Positions 35,029 through 44,057 of a stretch of DNA of 64,000 bases are shown one piece after another (the stretch's first letter is position 1; every line of letters begins with the position of its first letter). The stretch comes from Streptomyces sp. SJL17-4 (GTDB taxonomy: Bacteria; Actinomycetota; Actinomycetes; Streptomycetales; Streptomycetaceae), in the NCBI RefSeq assembly GCF_036826855.1, contig NZ_CP104578.1:4313501-4377500 (forward strand), written 5' to 3'. The notes under the pieces were generated by a model. That model saw only the letters and a list, made by a program, of their open reading frames with translations, did no database searches and was not told the DNA's origin. A program made the translations under genes and the position numbers.

Positions 35029-36111
35029 ATGGGTTCGGTTCGCGTAGCCATCGTCGGCGTGGGCAACTGCGCCGCCTCGCTGGTTCAGGGCGTCGAGTAC
35101 TACAAGGACGCCGACCCGGCGGCCAAGGTCCCCGGCCTGATGCACGTCCAGTTCGGCGACTACCACGTCCGTGACATCGACTTCGTCGCCGCCTTCGACG
35201 TCGACGCGAAGAAGGTCGGCCTCGACCTCTCGGACGCCATCGGCGCCAGCGAGAACAACACCATCAAGATCTGCGACGTCCCGAACAAGGGCGTCACGGT
35301 CCAGCGCGGTCACACCCTCGACGGTCTCGGCAAGTACTACCGCCTGACCATCGAGGAGTCCGCCGAGGAGCCGGTGGACGTCGTCCAGATCCTCAAGGAC
35401 CGCGAGGTCGACGTTCTCATCTGCTACCTGCCGGTGGGTTCCGAGGACGCCGCGAAGTTCTACGCCCAGTGCGCCATCGACGCCAAGGTCGCCTTCGTCA
35501 ACGCCCTTCCGGTCTTCATCGCCGGCACCAAGGAGTGGGCCGACAAGTTCACCGAGGCGGGCGTCCCGATCGTCGGCGACGACATCAAGTCGCAGGTCGG
35601 CGCGACCATCACGCACCGCGTGATGGCGAAGCTGTTCGAGGACCGCGGTGTCCGTCTTGAGCGCACGATGCAGCTCAACGTCGGCGGCAACATGGACTTC
35701 AAGAACATGCTCGAGCGCGACCGCCTCGAGTCCAAGAAGATCTCCAAGACGCAGGCCGTCACCTCGCAGATCCCCGACCGCGAGCTGGGCGAGAAGAACG
35801 TCCACATCGGTCCCTCGGACTACGTGGCCTGGCTGGACGACCGCAAGTGGGCGTACGTGCGCCTCGAGGGCCGTGCCTTCGGCGACGTTCCGCTGAACCT
35901 GGAGTACAAGCTCGAGGTGTGGGACTCCCCGAACTCGGCGGGTGTCATCATCGACGCCCTGCGCGCCGCGAAGATCGCCAAGGACCGCGGCATCGGCGGC
36001 CCCATCCTCTCCGCGTCGAGCTACTTCATGAAGAGCCCGCCGGTCCAGTACTTCGACGACGAGGCCCTGGCCAACGTCGAGAAGTTCATCAAGGGTGAGG
36101 TCGAGCGCTAA
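35029..36111 (+). CDS. ino1: myo-Inositol-1-phosphate synthase
   Basis: A 360-residue NAD-dependent synthase converting glucose 6-phosphate to inositol 1-phosphate. The NAD Rossmann motif [13 protein letters not shown] is at the N-terminus; catalytic-site blocks include [11 protein letters not shown] and [10 protein letters not shown]. This is the actinobacterial short form. Its product is needed for phosphatidylinositol, phosphatidylinositol mannosides and mycothiol, linking it to the nearby mannosyltransferase and redox genes. A hairpin follows the stop codon. Confidence 0.95.
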   Translation: MGSVRVAIVGVGNCAASLVQGVEYYKDADPAAKVPGLMHVQFGDYHVRDIDFVAAFDVDAKKVGLDLSDAIGASENNTIKICDVPNKGVTVQRGHTLDGLGKYYRLTIEESAEEPVDVVQILKDREVDVLICYLPVGSEDAAKFYAQCAIDAKVAFVNALPVFIAGTKEWADKFTEAGVPIVGDDIKSQVGATITHRVMAKLFEDRGVRLERTMQLNVGGNMDFKNMLERDRLESKKISKTQAVTSQIPDRELGEKNVHIGPSDYVAWLDDRKWAYVRLEGRAFGDVPLNLEYKLEVWDSPNSAGVIIDALRAAKIAKDRGIGGPILSASSYFMKSPPVQYFDDEALANVEKFIKGEVER

Positions 36112-36131
36112 GCGCCCCACGCTTGTCGATC

Positions 36132-36163
36132 GAGGGTCCCCGCGGCACTGCCCGGGGGCCCTC
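36132..36163 (+). terminator. ino1 terminator
   Basis: GAGGGTCCCCG / CGGGGGCCCTC, 11-bp stem with one G-T wobble and a 10-base loop, 21 bases after the stop codon. Confidence 0.7.
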
Positions 36164-36185
36164 TTCGTATGTGAGTCTTGCTGCC

Positions 36186-37445
36186 ATGTCCGTCGTACGT
36201 GATCTGCGCGTACTCCTGCGCCTGACGAACTTCCGCCGCCTGCTCGCCGTCCGGCTGCTCTCCCAGTGCGCCGACGGCGTCTACCAGGTGGCCCTGGCCA
36301 CGTACGTCGTGTTCTCCCCCGAGAAACAGACCTCCCCGGCCGCGATCGCCTCCGCCATGGCGGTCCTCCTGCTGCCGTACTCGCTCGTCGGGCCCTTCGC
36401 CGGTGTGCTCCTCGACCGCTGGCAGCGCCGCCAGGTCTTCCTGTACGGCAACCTCCTGCGGGCCCTCCTCGCCGGCGGGACCGCCGTACTCGTGCTCGCC
36501 TCCGTCCCCGACTGGCTCTTCTACGCCTCCGCGCTCTCCGTCACGGCCGTCAACCGCTTCGTCCTCGCGGGGCTCTCGGCCTCGCTCCCGCGGGTCGTCG
36601 ACGCCGAACGGCTGGTCGTGGCGAATTCGCTCTCCCCCACCGCCGGTACCCTCGCGGCGACCGCGGGCGGCGGTCTCGCGTTCGGCATCCAGCTGATCGC
36701 CGACAGGTCCGACGCGGCCGTGGTGGCCTTCGGCGCCGTCCTCTACCTCTGCGCCGCCCTCGCCTCCCTGCGGATGTCCCGGGAGCTCCTGGGGCCCGAT
36801 CCGGCCCTCGTGCCCCAACGGCTCATCTCCGCCCTGACCTCCACGGCCCGAGGGCTGGGCGAGGGACTGCGACACCTCTCGGAGCGACGCCCCGCCGCTC
36901 GCGCCCTCGCCGCGGTGGGTGTCATGCGCTTCTGCTACGGCGCCCTGCTCGTCACGGTGCTCATGCTCTGCCGCTACGAGTGGGACTCCACGGAGTCCGA
37001 AGGGCTCGGCCTCCTCGGGATCGCCGTCGCCGCCTCGGGCGCGGGATTCTTCGCAGCGGCCCTGCTCTCCCCGTGGGCGGTGGGACGGTTCGGGCCCTTC
37101 GGCTGGATGACGGTGTGCGCGGCGACGGCCGCCGTGCTCGAACCGCTGCTCGGCCTGACCTTCGCCCCGGCGCCCTTCTTCGTCGCGGCCTTCGTCCTCG
37201 GGCTCACCACCCAGGGATCCAAGATCGCGACGGACACGGTGGTGCAGACCTCCGTGGACGACGCCTACCGAGGCCGGGTCTTCGCGCTCTACGACGTGTT
37301 GTTCAACGTGGCCTTCGTGGCCGCGGCCGGCGTCGCGGCGCTGATGCTGCCGCCCGACGGCCGTTCCGTCCTGCTGATCGTGCTGGTGGCCGTGCTCTAC
37401 GCGGTCATCGCGCTGGCCTTGCGCGGAGAACGCGCGGAGGGGTGA
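36186..37445 (+). CDS. MFS transporter
   Basis: A 419-residue major facilitator with 10-12 membrane helices and a short basic N-terminus. The early block RLLAVRLLSQCADGVYQVALATY and LLDRWQRRQVF (helix 2-3 loop, D-x-x-x-R-R) fit the family of proton-linked exporters with an EntS/enterobactin-exporter-like form. The substrate is unknown. Start ATG 36186. Two parS sites and a long palindrome follow the stop codon and separate it from the convergent CCA gene. Confidence 0.85.
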   Translation: MSVVRDLRVLLRLTNFRRLLAVRLLSQCADGVYQVALATYVVFSPEKQTSPAAIASAMAVLLLPYSLVGPFAGVLLDRWQRRQVFLYGNLLRALLAGGTAVLVLASVPDWLFYASALSVTAVNRFVLAGLSASLPRVVDAERLVVANSLSPTAGTLAATAGGGLAFGIQLIADRSDAAVVAFGAVLYLCAALASLRMSRELLGPDPALVPQRLISALTSTARGLGEGLRHLSERRPAARALAAVGVMRFCYGALLVTVLMLCRYEWDSTESEGLGLLGIAVAASGAGFFAAALLSPWAVGRFGPFGWMTVCAATAAVLEPLLGLTFAPAPFFVAAFVLGLTTQGSKIATDTVVQTSVDDAYRGRVFALYDVLFNVAFVAAAGVAALMLPPDGRSVLLIVLVAVLYAVIALALRGERAEG

Positions 37446-37446
37446 T

Positions 37447-37460
37447 GTTTCACGTGAAAC
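37447..37460. other. parS site (perfect)
   Basis: GTTTCACGTGAAAC immediately after the MFS stop codon, 45 bases from the next parS. Confidence 0.93.
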
Positions 37461-37480
37461 GCCACCCCTCGCAGCTGTCG

Positions 37481-37516
37481 CGCGCGTCGATGTTTCACGT
37501 GAAACATCGACGCGCG
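37481..37516. terminator. 36-bp perfect palindrome containing parS; likely bidirectional terminator
   Basis: The arms CGCGCGTCGATGTTTCAC and GTGAAACATCGACGCGCG (18 bases each, no centre) form a perfect palindrome whose middle 14 bases are a parS site. It sits in a convergent gap, where a hairpin this stable can stop both transcripts. Confidence 0.8.
37492..37505. other. parS site (perfect), centre of 36-bp palindrome
   Basis: GTTTCACGTGAAAC in the centre of a 36-bp palindrome in the MFS-CCA convergent gap. Confidence 0.93.
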
Positions 37517-37567
37517 GACGAGGCTCTGCCTGCGGACGAGGCTCAGCCTGCGGACCGGGCTCAGCCC
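37514..37567. repeat. Three tandem 18-bp repeats
   Basis: Units at 37514-37531, 37532-37549 and 37550-37567, consensus GCGGACGAGGCTCAGCCT, run into the 3' end of the CCA gene. The first two differ by one base. Confidence 0.7.
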
Positions 37568-39027
37568 TGCGCGGCCCACCACTCCTTGAGCGCGGCCACG
37601 GCCTGGTCGTGCTCCATCGGCCCGTTCTCCAGCCGGAGCTCCAGCAGGAACTTGTACGCCTGTCCGATGGCGGGACCGGGACCGATGCCCAGGATCTCCT
37701 GGATCTGGTTGCCGTCCAGGTCGGGACGGATCGCGTCGAGCTCCTCCTGCTCCTGGAGCTGGGCGATGCGGTCCTCCAGGCCGTCGTAGGCACGGGAGAG
37801 CGCGCCCGCCTTGCGCTTGTTGCGGGTGGTGCAGTCCGAGCGGGTCAGCTTGTGCAGACGCGAGAGCATCGGCCCGGCGTCCCGGACGTAGCGGCGCACG
37901 GCCGAGTCGGTCCATTCGCCGGTCCCGTAGCCGTGGAAGCGGAGATGGAGCTCCACGAGCCGCGAGACGTCCTTGATCATCTCGTTGGAGTACTTGAGCG
38001 CGGTCATGCGCTTCTTGGTCATCTTCGCGCCCACCACCTCGTGGTGGTGGAAGGAGACCCGGCCGTCCTTCTCGAAGCGGCGGGTGCGCGGCTTGCCGAT
38101 GTCATGGAGCAGGGCCGCAAGGCGCAGCACCAGGTCGGGGCCGTCCTCCTCCAGGTCGATGGCCTGGTCGAGCACGGTCAGGGAGTGCTCGTAGACGTCC
38201 TTGTGGCGGTGGTGCTCATCGCTCTCCAGACGCAGCGCCGGGAGCTCGGGGAGCACATGGTCGGCGAGGCCCGTGTCCACGAGGAGCCCGAGGCCCTTCC
38301 TCGGGTGGGAGGAGAGCAGCAGCTTGTTGAGTTCGTCACGGACCCGTTCGGCGGAGACGATCTCGATCCGGCCGGACATCTCCTTCATGGCCGTGACGAC
38401 CTCGGGGGCCACCTCGAAGTCCAGCTGAGCGGCGAACCGCGCGGCCCGCATCATGCGCAGCGGGTCGTCGGAGAAGGACGCCTCCGGTGTACCCGGCGTA
38501 CGCAGCACCCGGGCGGCGAGGTCCTCAAGGCCGCCGTACGGGTCGATGAACTCCTTCTCCGGCAGGGCCACGGCCATGGCGTTGACGGTGAAGTCGCGCC
38601 GGACGAGGTCCTCGTCGATGGAGTCGCCGTAGGAGACCTCGGGCTTGCGTGAGGTCCGGTCGTACGCCTCCGAGCGGTACGTGGTGACCTCGATCTGGTA
38701 GCTCTGATCGACGTCTCCGACGCGGGCCTCTTTCTGGCAGCCGACGGTCCCGAAGGCGATGCCGACCTCCCACACCGCGTCGGCCCACGGACGGACGATC
38801 TTCAGTACGTCCTCGGGGCGGGCGTCGGTGGTGAAGTCCAGGTCGTTGCCGAGCCGGCCGAGCAACGCGTCCCGTACCGAGCCACCGACCAGCGCGAGGC
38901 TGAAGCCGGCCTCCTGGAAACGGCGGGCGAGGTCGTCGGCGACAGGGGACACACGCAGCAGTTCACTGACCGCGCGGCGTTGCACCTGGCTCAGTGCAGT
39001 CGGGGTGTCTTCGTTGGCGTTCGGCAC
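37561..39027 (-). CDS. cca: CCA tRNA nucleotidyltransferase
   Basis: A 488-residue class II nucleotidyltransferase that builds and repairs the CCA end of tRNAs. The catalytic block LVGGSVRDALLGR...DLDFTTD carries the two Asp that bind magnesium; the EDxxR-type nucleotide template appears later (SDDPLRMMRA). A C-terminal HD domain (HRHKDVYEHSL, LLHDIGKP) suggests extra phosphohydrolase activity. The GTG start at 39027 has no clear ribosome-binding site and may be leaderless. It is divergent from the DUF6049 gene, as in the mycobacterial origin region. Confidence 0.93.
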   Translation of the reverse strand: MPNANEDTPTALSQVQRRAVSELLRVSPVADDLARRFQEAGFSLALVGGSVRDALLGRLGNDLDFTTDARPEDVLKIVRPWADAVWEVGIAFGTVGCQKEARVGDVDQSYQIEVTTYRSEAYDRTSRKPEVSYGDSIDEDLVRRDFTVNAMAVALPEKEFIDPYGGLEDLAARVLRTPGTPEASFSDDPLRMMRAARFAAQLDFEVAPEVVTAMKEMSGRIEIVSAERVRDELNKLLLSSHPRKGLGLLVDTGLADHVLPELPALRLESDEHHRHKDVYEHSLTVLDQAIDLEEDGPDLVLRLAALLHDIGKPRTRRFEKDGRVSFHHHEVVGAKMTKKRMTALKYSNEMIKDVSRLVELHLRFHGYGTGEWTDSAVRRYVRDAGPMLSRLHKLTRSDCTTRNKRKAGALSRAYDGLEDRIAQLQEQEELDAIRPDLDGNQIQEILGIGPGPAIGQAYKFLLELRLENGPMEHDQAVAALKEWWAAQG

Positions 39028-39238
39028 AACAGAAAAGGGTACGTGCCCCGGCCCGCGCCGACGTCCTCGTTTTCCCGTGGGCGGTGCACAGGGAGCCGCC
39101 GGAGGGGTCCCGTCGAAGATCGGCTGGAGCAGTCCCCGGCACTTGCTCCCAGCGTGCCTCGTTACCATGCCTGGACACAGCAACCGGGAACCACCTACCC
39201 CACTGACACCAGAGACAACGACGAGGACGGGCGAACGC

Positions 39239-41641
39239 GTGGCCGAGGCGGCAGACATCCAGGGAACCGGTCCCTCACCTGCCCGCCGATGGCTGCGGCG
39301 CACGATCACCGTCGCCTTCGGCGCGCCGCTCCTCGCCGGTCTCCTCCAGGCCCCGGCCACGTCCTCCCCGGCGTTCGCCGCCGAAGACGCCACCGGCTCG
39401 AAGACCGTCGATGTGTCTCTCGACACGCTGGCGCCGAGCGCGCCCGTCGAGGGGGACACGGTCACCGTCACCGGCACGGTGACCAACCGGGGCAAGAAGG
39501 CGGTGACCGACGCGACCGTGAACCTGCGCGTCGGGCCGCAGATGACGAGCCGCAGTGAGATCGAGCAGGTGACGGGGCGCACCGGCTACCGGGACGACAG
39601 CGATCCCGCTCCCCTCGAAGACGCCCCCACGGTCAAGATCCCCCGGCTGGGCCCCGGCCTCAGTGCGGACTTCTCCCTCTCCGTGCCGGTCTCCGACCTC
39701 GGACTCGACGAGGCGGGCGTCTACCAGCTGGGCGTCTCGCTCACCGGTCAGACCTCGGACCGCCGCTACGACCGGGTGCTCGGCATCGAGCGGACCTTCG
39801 TCCCGTACCAGCCCGAGGCCACCGAGAAGAGAACCCAGCTCACCTACCTCTGGCCGCTGATCTCCTCGGCCCATGTGTCGGCCGAGACGGCGACCGACGA
39901 CCAGCAGACCCCGGTGTTCGAGGACGACACCCTGGCGGCCGAGCTGAAGCCGGGCGGGCGGCTCGACGAGCTCGTCTCGCTGGGCAAGGACCTCCCGGTC
40001 ACCTGGGTGGTCGATCCGGATCTGCTGGCCTCCGTCGATGCCATGGCGAACGGCTACCGCGTCAAGGACGGCACCCTGCACGTCCCGGGCAAGCACCAGG
40101 CCGTCGCCGAGCGGTGGCTGGACGCGCTGGAGAAGGCCGTCCAGGGCCACAAGGTCGTCGCCCTGCCCTTCGCCGACCCCGACCTCGCCTCCCTCGCCCA
40201 CCGCGGCAAGGACGTCCCCGGCTCGCTGGAGCACCTCCAGTCGGCGACCGCCCTCGCCGGAACCACGGTCGAGACCATCCTCCACGTCCAGCCCGCCACC
40301 GACTTCGCCTGGCCCGTCGACGGGGCCGTCGACCCGTCCATCGTGGCGGTGGCGACCTCGGCCGGCGCCGACAAGGTGATCGCCCGCAGCGACAGCGTCC
40401 GCGACGACCTCTCGTACACGCCCACCGCGGCCCGACCCTTCAGCAACGGCACCACCGCCGTGGTGAGCGACGCGCTCCTGTCCACGACCTTCGAGGGGGA
40501 CATGGTCCGGACGGAGAACTCGACCCTCGCGGTCCAGGAGTTCCTCGCCCAGTCCCTCGCGATCACCCTGGAACAGCCGGAGGACCAGCGCAGCATCGTG
40601 GTCGCCCCGCAGCGGGTGCCGACCGCCGCGCAGGCGCAGACCATGGCGACCGCCCTGCGCGGTCTCTCCGCCAAGCGGTGGAGCCAGCCGAGCGACCTCC
40701 TGGCGGCCGCCGGCGCCAAGCCGGACCCCGACGCCTCCACCGCGGTGCCCGCCGGCTCCCGGTACCCCAAGAAGCTGCGCGACCGGGAGCTTCCGGTCCA
40801 GGCCTTCCGCGACATGAAGACCACGCGCGACGAGCTGGACGACTTCAAGGTCATCCTCACCGCCCAGTACCGCGTCGTGCCTCCGTTCACCAACGCGATC
40901 AACCGCGAGATGGCGACCTCGTGGCGGGGGCAGGCCCGAGCCGCCGCGCTCTACCGGATCAACGTCCTGGAGTATCTGCAGACCCTCACCGAGGGGGTCC
41001 AGCTGGTCGACAAGTCCGACCTCACCCTCTCCGGCCGCAGCGCGACGATCCCCGTGACCGTCCAGAACAAGCTGCTGCAGGACGTACATCTCGTGCTGCG
41101 GCTCACCTCCGGCAGCAAGAACCGCCTCAACCTGAACGGCGAGCGGTACAAAGAGCTGCCCGTGAAGATCAGCGGCGGCCACAGCCAGTCGGTGAAGTTC
41201 TCCGCCTCCGCCAATGTCAACGGCCAGGTGCCGATGACGGCCCAGCTCTACACCGAGGACGGCACCCCCTACGGTCAGCCGATGACGTTCACCGTGAAGG
41301 TCTCCGAGATCACCGCCACGGTGATGCTCGTGATCGCCGGTGGCGTCCTCCTCCTCGTCCTGGCCGGCGTGCGGATGTACAGCCAGCGCAAGCGGGTGGC
41401 CGCGCGGAACGCCGAGGCCGAAGCGGCGGAGACGGACGACACCACCCCGGAGGAGACGGAGCCGCAGCCGGAATCCGGGGCGGATCACGAGGCGGAGCCC
41501 ACGGCGGACACGCCGCGCGAGCCGGAAGCCCCTTCGGAGGAGCCCGCCGCGGACGAACCCGAGCAGCCGAGTGACCCGACACCGGACACCGGGCCCGAAA
41601 GCGGCAACCCGTCGGGCCCGAGTGAGAAAGTGGACCGTTGA
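39239..41641 (+). CDS. Secreted/membrane-anchored protein of the DUF6049 family
   Basis: An 800-residue envelope protein. A signal peptide is visible (RR at 16-17, hydrophobic core, AFA-A cleavage near 50) and a single membrane helix near 692-712, followed by a 90-residue acidic Glu/Pro/Asp-rich cytoplasmic tail. The extracellular part holds beta-sandwich-like segments (DVSLDTLAPSAPVEGDTVTV) and a central alpha/beta part. Neighbours are murJ and cell-wall genes, so an accessory role in peptidoglycan synthesis is likely, but the function is unproven. I prefer GTG 39239 (VAEAADIQG); ATG 39167 would add 24 residues. Confidence 0.8.
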   Translation: MAEAADIQGTGPSPARRWLRRTITVAFGAPLLAGLLQAPATSSPAFAAEDATGSKTVDVSLDTLAPSAPVEGDTVTVTGTVTNRGKKAVTDATVNLRVGPQMTSRSEIEQVTGRTGYRDDSDPAPLEDAPTVKIPRLGPGLSADFSLSVPVSDLGLDEAGVYQLGVSLTGQTSDRRYDRVLGIERTFVPYQPEATEKRTQLTYLWPLISSAHVSAETATDDQQTPVFEDDTLAAELKPGGRLDELVSLGKDLPVTWVVDPDLLASVDAMANGYRVKDGTLHVPGKHQAVAERWLDALEKAVQGHKVVALPFADPDLASLAHRGKDVPGSLEHLQSATALAGTTVETILHVQPATDFAWPVDGAVDPSIVAVATSAGADKVIARSDSVRDDLSYTPTAARPFSNGTTAVVSDALLSTTFEGDMVRTENSTLAVQEFLAQSLAITLEQPEDQRSIVVAPQRVPTAAQAQTMATALRGLSAKRWSQPSDLLAAAGAKPDPDASTAVPAGSRYPKKLRDRELPVQAFRDMKTTRDELDDFKVILTAQYRVVPPFTNAINREMATSWRGQARAAALYRINVLEYLQTLTEGVQLVDKSDLTLSGRSATIPVTVQNKLLQDVHLVLRLTSGSKNRLNLNGERYKELPVKISGGHSQSVKFSASANVNGQVPMTAQLYTEDGTPYGQPMTFTVKVSEITATVMLVIAGGVLLLVLAGVRMYSQRKRVAARNAEAEAAETDDTTPEETEPQPESGADHEAEPTADTPREPEAPSEEPAADEPEQPSDPTPDTGPESGNPSGPSEKVDR

Positions 41642-41686
41642 GCGATGTCGTGGCCGGTCGGCCGGGGACGATGAGGTGGGGTAACC

Positions 41687-43939
41687 ATGAACGCGCCGTA
41701 CGACGGTGACCGCGGCCAGGGCGCGGGCGGCACGCCGCCGTCCGGTGGGCCGCCCCCGGCACCCCCCGGCTCGGGCTACCCGCCGGTGCCGCCCCCGCCG
41801 CCGGGCTCCCCTGGCCCGCAAGGCCACACCCCCTACACGCCGGACGGCTACGCACAGGACGGCTACCAGCAGAACCCCTACGCCCAGGACCCCTACGTCC
41901 AGGACGTCTTCACCCACGACCCGTACCGGGCCCAGGACCTGTCCGCGCAGGACCCGGTGACCGAGGCGCTCTACGACCGCGCCGCGCATCCGCCGCCCCC
42001 GCCCGGCACGTACCAGGAGCCGCAGCCGCTCTACCAGCAGCCGGCCGCGCCCCACCACGCTCCCGACCCCCGGGTGTGGGCCCAGACCCCGGCGCCCGAG
42101 CCCGAGGGGCCGTCCCGCCACCTGCCGTACGGCGACGACGCGCGCACCGTCCAGTTCACCGGCGTCGACGACCTGGTGACCCGGGCCGGTGAGGAGGAGC
42201 CCGAGCCGGACGCCTTCGCGCACCTCTACCGGGACCAGCAGACGCCCGGCCAGGTGCCCCCGCCCGCCCCGGAGCCGGATCCCATGCCCGCCCCCGCCCC
42301 CAAGAAGTCCGGCCGCGCCTCCGGGCTGCTGAAGTCGAGCGCGGTGATGGCCGCCGGCACCCTGGTCTCCCGGCTCACCGGCTTCGTCCGCAGCCTGGTG
42401 ATCACCGGCGCGCTCGGCGCCGCCCTGCTCGGCGACACCTTCACCATCGCCTACACCCTGCCGACGATGATCTACATCCTCACCGTCGGCGGCGGCCTCA
42501 ACTCGGTCTTCGTCCCGCAGCTCGTCCGCTCGATGAAGAACGACGAGGACGGCGGCGAGGCCTACGCCAACCGCCTGCTCACCCTGGTGATGGTGGCGCT
42601 CGGCGCGATCGTGGTCCTGGCCGTCTTCGCGGCGCCGCTGCTCATCCGGCTGATGTCGAACACCATCGCCGACGACGCCGCGGCCAACAGCGTGGCCGTG
42701 ACGTTCGCCCGCTACTGCCTGCCCACGATCTTCTTCATGGGTGTGCATGTGGTGATGGGTCAGATCCTCAACGCCCGCGGCAAGTTCGGCGCGATGATGT
42801 GGACCCCGGTCCTCAACAACATCGTCATGATCGTCACCTTCGGCCTGTTCATCTGGGTCTACGGCACCTCCGCCGAGTCCCACATGGGCGTGCAGACCAT
42901 CCCCGACGACGGCATCCGCCTGCTCGGCATCGGCACCCTGCTCGGACTCGTCGTCCAGGCCCTGGCGATGATCCCGTACCTCCGGGAAACCGGCTTCCGC
43001 TTCCGGCCCCGCTTCGACTGGAAGGGCCACGGGCTCGGCAAGACGGTCAAGCTCGCCAAGTGGACGGTGCTCTTCGTCCTCGCCAACCAGGCCGGCGTCC
43101 TGGTCGTCACCCAGCTCGCCACGGCGGCCGGTGAGGAGTCCGGCAGGAACGGTGCCGGCTTCCTCGCCTACTCCAACGCCCAGCTGATCTGGGGCATGCC
43201 GCAGGCCATCATCACGGTTTCCGTCATGGCCGCGCTGCTGCCGCGGATCTCCCGGGCCGCCCACGACAACGACCCGGGCGCCGTCCGGGACGACATCTCG
43301 CAGGGGCTGCGCAACTCGGCCGTCGCGATCGTCCCGGTGTCCTTCGCCTTCCTGGCCCTCGGCGTCCCCATGTGCACCCTGCTCTACGCCTCCAGCGGCG
43401 TCGAGGCCGCCCAGGGCATGGGCTTCATCCTGATGGCCTTCGGCCTCGGCCTGATCCCCTACTCCGTCCAGTACGTCGTCCTCCGTGGCTTCTACGCCTA
43501 CGAGGACACCCGGACGCCCTTCTACAACACGGTCATCGTCGCGGCCGTCAACGCGGCCGCCTCCGCGATCTGTTACGTCGTCCTGCCCGCCCAGTGGGCC
43601 GTCGTCGGCATGGCCGCCTCGTACGGCCTCGCCTACGCCGTCGGGGTCGGCATCGCCTGGCGCCGCCTCCGCAAGCTGCTGGGAGGCGACCTGGACGGCA
43701 CCCATGTGATGCGGACCTACGCCCGCCTCTGCATGGCCTCCGTGCCCGCCGCGATCGTCGCCGGCGCCGCCGGCTTCGGCCTGCTGAAGCTCCTCGGCGA
43801 GGGCGCGTTGGGCTCGCTCGTCGCCCTGATCATCGGCGGAGCGGTGCTTCTCGGTGTCTTCTTCGTCGCGGCCAAGCGCATGCGGATCGCCGAGCTGAAC
43901 ACCCTGGTCGGAATGGTGCGCGGACGCCTGGGACGCTGA
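41687..43939 (+). CDS. murJ: Lipid II flippase MurJ (MviN)
   Basis: A 750-residue MOP-superfamily flippase that moves lipid II across the membrane. Residues 1-215 are a cytoplasmic Pro/Gln/Tyr-rich disordered stretch with repeats such as YAQDPYVQD; the 14-helix MurJ core starts near residue 217 (MAAGTLVSRLTGFVR). Good ribosome-binding site GGTGGGG before ATG 41687. Unlike the mycobacterial protein, no pseudokinase is fused at the C-terminus; that part is encoded by the next gene. Confidence 0.95.
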   Translation: MNAPYDGDRGQGAGGTPPSGGPPPAPPGSGYPPVPPPPPGSPGPQGHTPYTPDGYAQDGYQQNPYAQDPYVQDVFTHDPYRAQDLSAQDPVTEALYDRAAHPPPPPGTYQEPQPLYQQPAAPHHAPDPRVWAQTPAPEPEGPSRHLPYGDDARTVQFTGVDDLVTRAGEEEPEPDAFAHLYRDQQTPGQVPPPAPEPDPMPAPAPKKSGRASGLLKSSAVMAAGTLVSRLTGFVRSLVITGALGAALLGDTFTIAYTLPTMIYILTVGGGLNSVFVPQLVRSMKNDEDGGEAYANRLLTLVMVALGAIVVLAVFAAPLLIRLMSNTIADDAAANSVAVTFARYCLPTIFFMGVHVVMGQILNARGKFGAMMWTPVLNNIVMIVTFGLFIWVYGTSAESHMGVQTIPDDGIRLLGIGTLLGLVVQALAMIPYLRETGFRFRPRFDWKGHGLGKTVKLAKWTVLFVLANQAGVLVVTQLATAAGEESGRNGAGFLAYSNAQLIWGMPQAIITVSVMAALLPRISRAAHDNDPGAVRDDISQGLRNSAVAIVPVSFAFLALGVPMCTLLYASSGVEAAQGMGFILMAFGLGLIPYSVQYVVLRGFYAYEDTRTPFYNTVIVAAVNAAASAICYVVLPAQWAVVGMAASYGLAYAVGVGIAWRRLRKLLGGDLDGTHVMRTYARLCMASVPAAIVAGAAGFGLLKLLGEGALGSLVALIIGGAVLLGVFFVAAKRMRIAELNTLVGMVRGRLGR

Positions 43940-44057
43940 ACCGGTCGGACCCGCACAACCATCGGGGGGAACCGCGTGTCGTGCATAGCGTCCGACTGTG
44001 GGCACAATTGGTCTGGCTGTTGGATGTGGCGCAACGGATGGGGAGGCAGGAACGACG

